Assembly: GCA_031401815.1 (NCBI GenBank)
Contig: JANNRW010000096.1
Span: 1 to 19,803, forward strand
DNA: 19,803 nucleotides
Direction of reading: 5' to 3'
Source of the DNA: JANNRW01 sp031401815
Lineage (GTDB): Bacteria; Desulfobacterota; Desulfuromonadia; Geobacterales; DSM-12255
The notes under the pieces were generated by a model, which made no database searches, was not told the origin of the DNA, and was given only the letters and a program-made list of their open reading frames with translations. Of the stretch, positions 14,193 to 19,803 are shown piece by piece. The position numbers and the translations under genes were made by a program. Position 1 is the first letter of the stretch. The number at the start of each line of letters is the position of its first letter.

Positions 14193-15396
14193 AGCTATTC
14201 TCGGTCTGTTTACGTTGACCTTTTCAGGAGCAACTACAGCTTATGGCGGCGAATATACGCTCAAGCCGACAGTGACTCTTGTAGAAGAGTATAATGACAA
14301 CATCTATGAAACAAGGGATGACAGGAAAACTGACCTGATAACCCATGTAAGACCTGAACTTCTGTTTAATTACAGAGCCCCTTTATGGCTCTGGAATATC
14401 AGGTATGCCCCTGAATATCGTCATTATGCCCTTGGGAGCCAAGAAGATCAGTTTGTCCATAATTTTCAGGCAGACGGTAATATCCGGCTCATCAGCAACT
14501 TTCTCTACCTGAGGGTTTCGGACATATACAGGCAGGCATCTATTGATGGCAACAGGGATAGCCCGTATATAAATCAGGATTATCAGAACATTTTTTCCAT
14601 CTCACCTTATCTTCAGTATCGACTTGATTCCCGCTGGACAGCCATGGCAGGTTATCGTTATGTAAACCGCTATTACAGCAACCCCGGAAGCATTGACAAT
14701 AAGGAAGAGGGTGTTTTTCTGAATCTGACACGCGAAATGAGTTCCAATACCAGCGTCTTTATGAACGCCGATTTTTCTCGTGTTTATCCCGACAATGGTA
14801 TGAGTCATGAAAGGCTGGTACATACTGCTGGCATCCGGCACCTGTATGCCAGTGGATCATCCATATCTCTCCAGGGGGGATACTCCGTTCTGTATCCGAA
14901 AAGCAGCAAGTCAGAGCTTTCACCATTCTGGAATGTCGGCCTGATGCATGAAATGGATGCATACATATTTAGCCTTAACAGTGGTGTAGCTTATGACACG
15001 GAACAGAATCTGGGCTCAGCAGAGCGCAGGCATGTCACCGGGCGGCTTTCAAAAGCATACAGGCGGGGCATGCTCGGCATATCCGGCAGTTACTCGGAAA
15101 TAGTTGACAGGCAGACCGGGAAAACATCATCACAATGGTTCACTGCCGGAGCAGACGCCACATATGAGTTTTCCAGGCGAACCTTGGGTCGTGCCCTTAT
15201 ATCAACAGATAAATATCTTAACAGTTCTGATAACCAGTATCGAAACTCCTTTACTGTCGGCATCCGTCACGAATTGTATTATGATCTGTTTGCAGGGCTG
15301 GATTACAACCGGATTGCATATTCAGGTTCCTTTTTCACCCCGACAGGCTCAATCGAGGTCAACCGGATCATGGCTTATCTGACCAAGAGTTTTTGA
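14167..15396 (+). CDS. Outer-membrane beta-barrel protein of exosortase-type EPS locus
   Basis: The 409-residue product has a signal peptide (basic VRHK, then AILGLFTLTFSGATTAYG, cleavage near AYG/GEY). Repeated amphipathic beta-strands follow, with alternating aromatics (for example NIRYAPEYRHYALG, YRYVNRYYSNP), ending in a terminal phenylalanine (YLTKSF), the hallmark of BAM-inserted barrels. It matches the uncharacterised barrel seen in PEP-CTERM EPS loci and is a candidate polysaccharide secretion pore. I chose TTG at 14167 because AGAGG lies five bases upstream and it gives a clean signal peptide. A TTG at 14128 in the same frame would add 13 mostly charged residues. The chosen start overlaps the ATPase gene by 26 bases. 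Confidence 0.85.
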   Translation: MIFFSVRHKAILGLFTLTFSGATTAYGGEYTLKPTVTLVEEYNDNIYETRDDRKTDLITHVRPELLFNYRAPLWLWNIRYAPEYRHYALGSQEDQFVHNFQADGNIRLISNFLYLRVSDIYRQASIDGNRDSPYINQDYQNIFSISPYLQYRLDSRWTAMAGYRYVNRYYSNPGSIDNKEEGVFLNLTREMSSNTSVFMNADFSRVYPDNGMSHERLVHTAGIRHLYASGSSISLQGGYSVLYPKSSKSELSPFWNVGLMHEMDAYIFSLNSGVAYDTEQNLGSAERRHVTGRLSKAYRRGMLGISGSYSEIVDRQTGKTSSQWFTAGADATYEFSRRTLGRALISTDKYLNSSDNQYRNSFTVGIRHELYYDLFAGLDYNRIAYSGSFFTPTGSIEVNRIMAYLTKSF

Positions 15397-15417
15397 GGTT
15401 CATGCTAAGGAACGATT

Positions 15418-15600
15418 ATGGGAAATAGAGCACTGAAGAGGCGTATCGCAAGTTTGCGCCAGCGTATTGTAGAGCATGAAGAAAAAATTGCCTCAGAACT
15501 TAAACAACCACATCCCAGCCAAGGTCTTATAAATCACTGGCAAGTAGAAATAGACGCATTTGTTGCCAGTTTGGAACGTGCTCTGAAAAGGATTGGATAA
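15418..15600 (+). CDS. Small uncharacterised protein, 60 aa
   Basis: The predicted protein (MGNRALKRRIASLRQRIVEH...) is highly charged and probably two helices, with a basic N-terminal arm and heptad-like L/I spacing. No signal peptide, membrane segment or cysteine motif is present. AAGGA about five bases before the ATG supports translation. It lies 21 bases after the barrel gene and 12 before another tiny gene, forming a pair between the export genes and the glycosyltransferases. I do not recognise an assigned function. Confidence 0.65.
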   Translation: MGNRALKRRIASLRQRIVEHEEKIASELKQPHPSQGLINHWQVEIDAFVASLERALKRIG

Positions 15601-15612
15601 AGGGGGTTCGCG

Positions 15613-15816
15613 ATGACAAATCATAAAATGATGGCGGTATTATTTGATGAACTGGAGCAGGAATGCTTGAACACAGTCAAATATATAGAGGCGTTAAAAG
15701 TGGATAGACTCTCTAGAAATCAGAAGGAAGACATTTTGGGAGAGCTGTCGGCAGCAATTACTCACCTTAGAATCCAGACTCAGCAATTCGATAAACATTT
15801 TGATGAGTTATCCTGA
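15613..15816 (+). CDS. Small uncharacterised protein, 67 aa
   Basis: The protein (MTNHKMMAVLFDELEQECLN...) is acidic and predicted helical throughout, with one cysteine and no membrane segment. A G-rich Shine-Dalgarno (AAAGGGGG) precedes the ATG. It follows the 60-residue gene closely, and the opposite net charges of the two (basic, acidic) hint at, but do not show, an interacting pair. No function is assigned. Confidence 0.65.
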   Translation: MTNHKMMAVLFDELEQECLNTVKYIEALKVDRLSRNQKEDILGELSAAITHLRIQTQQFDKHFDELS

Positions 15817-15894
15817 CCGACTTCGACACTGCGACTAATTCGCTGAAACTTTGAATAGTCCAGAATAGTGATAATTACCCAGCGGTGACATAGT

Positions 15895-17082
15895 GTGACA
15901 AGCCTCCTGATTACATGCTTCTTCTGGGCAGCACTTGCGTGTATCATCTATACCTATACAGGTTATCCGATTCTTCTCTGGTTCCTTTCAAGAGTATCAC
16001 CGCATGAAGTATCCAAAGCGCCAATTTTCCCGGTTATCTCCATAGTAATTGCAGCCAGAAATGAAGCAGCAATTATCGCCAGGCGGCTTGACAATCTGCT
16101 GGCTCAGGATTACCCCCTGCATAAGGTTGAGATCATTGTTATCTCGGATGGTTCCACTGACAGCACAAATGAGATTGTTTCGTCTTACTTTGACCGTAAT
16201 GTCAGGCTCGTAAAACTGGAAAACCGGATGGGTAAGGCCGAGGCGCTGAATCAGGGGGTTGCTGTGGCAAAGGGTGAGATCATAATCTTCACAGATGCCC
16301 GCCAGCAATTTGAACCTGATGCTGTTTCAGAGCTTGTTGCCAATTTCAACGATCCACTGGTTGGTTGCGTGAGCGGTGAACTGGTTCTTGTGAAAGATGA
16401 CAGGAGCCAGATACAGGCAGAAATGGGCTTCTACTGGAATTATGAGAAATGGATCAGGAAGATGGAGAGCAGGACAGGCTCGGTTGTTGGCGCTACCGGT
16501 GCCATTTATGCCATCCGCAGAGAGCTCTTTATCCCTCTGCCAGCAGACATCATTCTTGACGATGTTCTTACCCCGCTTAACATCATTCAACAGGGATTTC
16601 ACTGCATTTTCGAGAAAAAAGCTGTTGCCCATGATTTATTCTCAATAGACTCTGGTCAGGAGTGGCGCAGAAAAGTGCGTACCCTGACCGGCAACTGGCA
16701 GCTTCTGGGACTTCGGCCCGGATTGCTGCTGCCGTGGCGAAACCCCTGCTGGTGGCGCTTTATCTCCCACAAGGTATTGCGTACTCTTGTTCCGTTTGCT
16801 TTGATAGTCCTGTTTATATCCGGATTTGCGCTTTCCGGCGATATTTACCTGATAGCAGCACTTCTGCAATCTCTTTTGTATGCCATGGCACTTGCCGGTC
16901 TGACTCTCCCTTTTCTCCGTACTCTCCGGATTATAAGTTTCTGCTACTTTTTCTTGATCATGAATACTGCCGCAGTTGCAGGTTTCTGGTGCTGGCTGAC
17001 CGGTAAAAGCAACTCTGTCTGGCAGGCTGGAGCAGCTGTTTCCGGGGATCAGACCACGGTTTGCGTCAAAGGGAGATCATGA
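15895..17082 (+). CDS. Membrane-bound family 2 glycosyltransferase
   Basis: This 395-residue processive-type GT2 adds sugars to the polysaccharide on the cytosolic face of the membrane. An N-terminal helix (LITCFFWAALACIIYTYTGY) is followed by the GT-A domain: VISIVIAARNEAAII, VISDGSTDST, IIFTDARQQFEPDA (metal-binding position), GATGAIYAIRRELF and the acidic pair in IILDDVLTP. A C-terminal set of three to four membrane helices begins near residue 290. The start is GTG at 15895, preceded by a weak GGTGA; an in-frame stop lies three codons upstream, so no earlier start is possible. Its stop overlaps the next gene in ATGA. Confidence 0.9.
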   Translation: MTSLLITCFFWAALACIIYTYTGYPILLWFLSRVSPHEVSKAPIFPVISIVIAARNEAAIIARRLDNLLAQDYPLHKVEIIVISDGSTDSTNEIVSSYFDRNVRLVKLENRMGKAEALNQGVAVAKGEIIIFTDARQQFEPDAVSELVANFNDPLVGCVSGELVLVKDDRSQIQAEMGFYWNYEKWIRKMESRTGSVVGATGAIYAIRRELFIPLPADIILDDVLTPLNIIQQGFHCIFEKKAVAHDLFSIDSGQEWRRKVRTLTGNWQLLGLRPGLLLPWRNPCWWRFISHKVLRTLVPFALIVLFISGFALSGDIYLIAALLQSLLYAMALAGLTLPFLRTLRIISFCYFFLIMNTAAVAGFWCWLTGKSNSVWQAGAAVSGDQTTVCVKGRS

Positions 17083-18197
17083 AGCCAAATGTTCTTATCA
17101 TGATAGACACCTATGCCATTGGTGGGCCAGGCAAACTGATTCTCCAGTTTCTGAAAAACGGTGGCAAAGAGCTCTGTTCCCCAATTGTTGCCGGCTTCTG
17201 GCGCGGTTCGGAAAAGAGCTGGGAATTTCGTGAAGCAGTTGAATCAATAAAAGTAAGATTCGAGACGCTGCATCAAAGATCCGGATTTGATCCTTCAGTC
17301 ATCCGGGATGCATACCTCCTTGCCAGAAAGAGCGACATCCAGATTCTGGAATCCCACGGATACAAAGCGCATGTGGTATGTCTGGTGCTTTCCAGGTTGC
17401 TGAAGATACCCTGGGTGGCGTATGTCCACGGATGGACAAGCGAGAATCTGAAGGTCGGTTTGTATAACAGACTGGAAAAATGGATTATTCGCTATGCGGA
17501 CAGGATCGTGCCTGTTTCGAAAAATCTTGGAACACGACTTGATCTGAACGAGCGAGACAGAGAAAAGCTTGTCACTATTCCCAATGCGATTGATCGTGCA
17601 GATATATCTCCTGTTTTTAGCGATGTACGGAAACAGCTGGGTGTTCAGAACGGGGATAGGTTGATTGGTGTCATAGGTCGGCTGAGTCCGGAAAAAGGGC
17701 ATGGTTTATTTATTGAAGCGTTCAGGGAAGTACTGTCTGTCGCTGACAATATCAGGGCAGTTTTTGTTGGTGATGGCCAGGAATTAAATACTCTGACAGC
17801 TCTTATCCAGGAAAACGCTCTTGCTGACAGAATATTTCTGGCAGGTTACCAGAAGGATGTTTCCGGTTTTTACCAGGCATGTGATATTATTGTTCTACCC
17901 TCCCTTAGTGAAGGGATGCCGATGGTTGCTCTGGAAGCAATGTCCTTTGCAAAACCGGTTATTGCTACGAGAGTCGGAGGTATTCCGGAGGTAGTAGTGG
18001 ATGATGTAACCGGTCTTCTGGTAGATCCGCTGGATCATAAGGCACTGGCAAAAGCTATTGTTAAACTGTTGGGCGATGAAAAGAAAATGGAAGAGTACGG
18101 TTTCGCAGGCAGACTTAGGGTTGATAGAGAGTTTGATCCAATGGTGCGCGCCAAAAAAGTGATGGACATGTATGAGTCGCTTTTGAAAAAAGTTTAA
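17079..18197 (+). CDS. Family 4 (GT-B) glycosyltransferase
   Basis: The 372-residue soluble or peripheral enzyme has the GT-B fold of GT4: an N-terminal domain (MIDTYAIGGPGKLILQFL) and a C-terminal nucleotide-sugar domain with IGVIGRLSPEKGHGLFIEAF, VFVGDGQE, FLAGYQKDVSGFYQACDIIVLPS, the E-x7-E segment EGMPMVALEA (about residue 278) and VGGIPEVVVDDVTGLLVDP. The acceptor and donor sugars cannot be told. ATG at 17079 follows AAGGGAG and shares ATGA with the GT2 stop, so it is preferred over the upstream in-frame TTG at 17061. Confidence 0.92.
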   Translation: MKPNVLIMIDTYAIGGPGKLILQFLKNGGKELCSPIVAGFWRGSEKSWEFREAVESIKVRFETLHQRSGFDPSVIRDAYLLARKSDIQILESHGYKAHVVCLVLSRLLKIPWVAYVHGWTSENLKVGLYNRLEKWIIRYADRIVPVSKNLGTRLDLNERDREKLVTIPNAIDRADISPVFSDVRKQLGVQNGDRLIGVIGRLSPEKGHGLFIEAFREVLSVADNIRAVFVGDGQELNTLTALIQENALADRIFLAGYQKDVSGFYQACDIIVLPSLSEGMPMVALEAMSFAKPVIATRVGGIPEVVVDDVTGLLVDPLDHKALAKAIVKLLGDEKKMEEYGFAGRLRVDREFDPMVRAKKVMDMYESLLKKV

Positions 18198-18243
18198 AAA
18201 CAGCAGCAGATTTACCTTAAAGACAGATGAGCGGGCAGCAGTT

Positions 18244-19071
18244 ATGAATCAACAAAAGCTGATAATAGAAGCAGGTCGCACCGAAAAACACTATTGGCTT
18301 GACCTCTGGCGCTACCGGGAGTTGTTCTATTTCCTTGCCTGGCGGGATATTCTTGTACGTTACAAGCAGACTTCAGTTGGTATTGCCTGGGCTTTGGTCA
18401 GACCCTTCCTGACCATGGTTGTTTTTACTCTGGTCTTCGGAAAGCTGGGCAAATTCCCGACCGAAGGGGGAGCCCCCTATCCTATCCTGGTCTTTGCAGC
18501 AATGCTCCCATGGCAGTTTTTTGCCAACTCCCTGTCAGAGGCGAGCAACAGCCTGGTCGGCAATGCCAATCTGATCTCCAAGGTATACTTCCCGAGGTTG
18601 ATCATCCCTTCCAGCTCAATAATCACCAGCTTCGTTGATTTCCTTATCTCTGCACTTATCCTTGCAGGATTGATGATCTGGTATCAGTTTGTTCCAGGCT
18701 GGCGAATGCTTACATTGCCTGTTTTCATAATTATTGCTTTTGCCGCTGCGATGGGCATAGGCCTCTGGCTGACCGCCCTTAATGTCAAGTATCGTGATTT
18801 TCGCTACATCGTCCCGTTCATTGTCCAGTTCGGCCTTTATATTTCGCCGGTCGGTTTTTCGAGCAGTGTCGTGCCTGAGAAGTGGCGTCTGCTCTACTCC
18901 CTCAACCCGATGGTCGGGGTCATTGACGGGTTCCGCTGGGCAATCCTTGGTGGCGATGTGCGCATCTTCTGGCCCGGCTTCATAATCTCCAACGGGCTGG
19001 TCCTGCTTTTTCTTGTATCAGGGATATGGTATTTCAGGCGGACGGAAAAGACGTTTGCGGATGTTATTTAG
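18244..19071 (+). CDS. ABC-2 type polysaccharide transporter permease (Wzm/TagG-like)
   Basis: This 275-residue inner-membrane protein has six predicted helices and the family features LDLWRYRELFYFLAWRDILV, RYKQTSVGIAWALVRPF, the loop LPWQFFANSLSEASNSLVGN, and LNVKYRDFRY, with a C-terminal YFRRTEKTFADVI. Wzm-type permeases export lipid-linked polysaccharide with a dedicated ATPase, Wzt. In most loci wzt follows at once; here the sequence after the stop is toxin-antitoxin debris, and no ABC ATPase occurs anywhere in the window. The gene itself looks intact. The ribosome-binding site before the ATG is weak. The ATPase may be encoded elsewhere, or the transporter may be orphaned by rearrangement. 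Confidence 0.92.
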   Translation: MNQQKLIIEAGRTEKHYWLDLWRYRELFYFLAWRDILVRYKQTSVGIAWALVRPFLTMVVFTLVFGKLGKFPTEGGAPYPILVFAAMLPWQFFANSLSEASNSLVGNANLISKVYFPRLIIPSSSIITSFVDFLISALILAGLMIWYQFVPGWRMLTLPVFIIIAFAAAMGIGLWLTALNVKYRDFRYIVPFIVQFGLYISPVGFSSSVVPEKWRLLYSLNPMVGVIDGFRWAILGGDVRIFWPGFIISNGLVLLFLVSGIWYFRRTEKTFADVI

Positions 19072-19078
19072 GGGGCTG

Positions 19079-19159
19079 AGAAAAGTTGACCTTGTCAGAG
19101 AAAAAGCACTTCGCACCGAGCTTCGACCATTTGTCGAAAAGGAGGCGATTTATGTCTGA
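19079..19159 (+). pseudogene. C-terminal fragment of an MntA-like nucleotidyltransferase antitoxin
   Basis: In the frame of GTT at 19085 the sequence reads KVDLVREKALRTELRPFVEK then EAIYV and a TGA at 19157-19159. This resembles the C-terminal end of MNT-domain antitoxins of MntA-HepT modules (VDLV ... ALRxxLRPxxEREAVYV). The catalytic nucleotidyltransferase core is missing: the fragment begins almost at the stop of the permease gene, so the break lies between about 19072 and 19084. Its overlap with a HepT-like start supports the identification. It is too short for certainty without a search. Confidence 0.6.
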
Positions 19160-19226
19160 ACGTGCCTGGGATTTCTATCTGTTAGACAAAAAATTGAGTA
19201 TGGGGTGCCGAAGCATTAAGCTATAA
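19152..19226 (+). pseudogene. HepT-like (HEPN, DUF86) toxin N-terminal fragment
   Basis: An ATG at 19152 with an excellent AAAAGGAGG six bases upstream opens MSERAWDFYLLD, matching the MSERDWxFYxxD start of HepT toxins. The match ends after about 12 residues, and a stop follows at 19224-19226 after 24 codons. Full HepT proteins are about 110-150 residues, so this is a broken remnant. Its start overlaps the end of the MntA-like fragment, the usual arrangement of the pair. Confidence 0.6.
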
Positions 19227-19271
19227 GAATAGGCCGGTTAGCCGTCACGATATTTTCATGGAGAGATCATC

Positions 19272-19466
19272 ATGCCAAACAGAGCGCTGTTGATACAAGA
19301 AATTGAAACTGTACCAGAACTGCTTCTTGATGAAGTTCTCGATTTTATTCAGTTTGTGAAAGCTAAATCGGTGCGAGAAGGCATTTACACGGCAATAGCC
19401 AGCGAGTCGTCACTGAAAAAAGACTGGCTCTGTGCTGAGGAGGACAACGCATGGGGCGATTTGTAA
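19272..19466 (+). CDS. Antitoxin of a MazF/PemK-like module (DUF2281/VapB-like)
   Basis: The 64-residue protein (MPNRALLIQEIETVPELLLD...) has the helix pattern LLIQEIETVPELLLDEVLDFIQFVK of small antitoxins with a DUF2281-like N-terminus. Its C-terminal tail, SSLKKDWLCAEEDNAWGDL, would bind the toxin. GGAGAG precedes the ATG. It overlaps the toxin gene by 16 bases, the usual order of antitoxin first. It appears intact. Confidence 0.8.
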   Translation: MPNRALLIQEIETVPELLLDEVLDFIQFVKAKSVREGIYTAIASESSLKKDWLCAEEDNAWGDL

Positions 19467-19720
19467 AAGGCGACGTGGTAGTTGTCCCATTCCCTTTCAG
19501 CGATCTGTCCATGTCTAAGCGGCGACCGGCTCTTGTAATTTCCAACCTTACTGGCGACGATCTTATCCTATGTCAGATAACCAGTCAGGATATTCGGGAT
19601 GTATATGCCATTGAGTTGTTTGATAGTGATTTTGAATCCGGTGGATTGAACAAACCGAGTAATATAAGACCTAATCGACTCTTTACTGAAGTGGTTGCGC
19701 TTTCTGAGACATGTGTGTAA
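19451..19720 (+). pseudogene. MazF/PemK-like toxin, C-terminus replaced at an IS junction
   Basis: The start MGRFVKGDVVVVPFPFSDLS with RRPALVI and DDLILCQITSQ is the PemK/MazF endoribonuclease fold, and SNIRPNRLFTE is the conserved segment near residue 80. In relatives about 30 more residues follow (a strand and the last helix). Here the frame changes to VVALSETCV and stops, so the protein ends at 89 residues. The lost homology coincides with the apparent left end of an IS3-type element near 19687-19692. The toxin is probably inactive or weakened, while the antitoxin remains. Confidence 0.7.
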
Positions 19721-19803
19721 GCAATGAACCTCGCTATTTCAAAAGGAGAGTTCAATGCAACAACATCGTACACGTCACAGCGCAGCTTTTAAGGCCAAGG
19801 TCG
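19690..19803 (+). mobile_element. Left end of an apparent IS3-family insertion sequence
   Basis: After the conserved part of the MazF-like gene comes a stretch beginning TGAAGTGG or TGGTTGCG (exact end uncertain by about five bases), then AAAAGGAG (19741-19748) and a transposase start at 19755. A 60-70 base leader before orfA is the normal IS3-family layout. The right end lies outside the window, so the inverted repeats and target duplication cannot be checked. Confidence 0.55.
19755..19803 (+). CDS. IS3-family transposase OrfA, N-terminal fragment (runs off window)
   Basis: The 16 visible codons read MQQHRTRHSAAFKAKV. The (H/K)SAAFKAKVALEA-type start is typical of the helix-turn-helix OrfA protein of IS3-family elements. 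A strong AAAAGGAG lies six bases before the ATG. Only the first residues are here, so group and integrity are unknown. Confidence 0.65.
   Translation, partial: MQQHRTRHSAAFKAKV

Overview
The window looks like part of a Desulfuromonadia genome (Geobacter/Pelobacter-like). This is inferred from the gene content: a [NiFe]-hydrogenase maturation (hyp) operon beside a nickel-cofactor gene, an exosortase-type (PEP-CTERM/XrtA-like) exopolysaccharide cluster, and toxin-antitoxin and IS debris typical of that group. No rRNA, tRNA or CRISPR array was seen.

Left end (1-655): the N-terminal part of larC (nickel-pincer cofactor synthesis) runs leftwards off the window. It is divergent from the hyp operon. 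The 347-base gap holds a large imperfect palindrome (about 363-507) flanked by an 11-base direct repeat, so it resembles a small non-autonomous element.

Hydrogenase maturation (656-5483): hypA, hypB, hypF, hypC and hypD lie in one tightly packed + strand operon that would make and load the NiFe(CN)2CO centre. Two oddities stand out. hypB ends in an octanucleotide tandem repeat that adds a basic 8-residue-periodic tail and continues as an inverted copy past the stop. hypF has no ATG/GTG/TTG where its conserved N-terminus begins; an ATA with a well-placed Shine-Dalgarno sits there. hypE, normally next to hypD, is not in the window.

Exopolysaccharide cluster (about 5525-19071): a PrsT-like TPR protein, a polyprenyl-phosphate sugar-1-phosphate transferase, a Wza-like export protein, a chain-length (PCP) protein, a CpsD-like tyrosine autokinase, an ExeA-like ATPase, an outer-membrane beta-barrel protein, two tiny uncharacterised genes, a GT2 and a GT4 glycosyltransferase, and an ABC-2 (Wzm-like) permease. 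The first seven match the standard toolkit of exosortase-associated EPS loci, yet no exosortase is present here. The Wzm permease has no ATPase (Wzt) partner in the window.

Right end (19072-19803): a graveyard of toxin-antitoxin modules. The C-terminus of an MntA nucleotidyltransferase overlaps the first codons of a HepT toxin (both broken). An antitoxin/MazF-like pair follows, whose toxin loses its C-terminus at the left end of an apparent IS3-family element; the element's transposase start is the last thing in the window. The EPS cluster appears to stop at a recombination boundary immediately after the permease gene.
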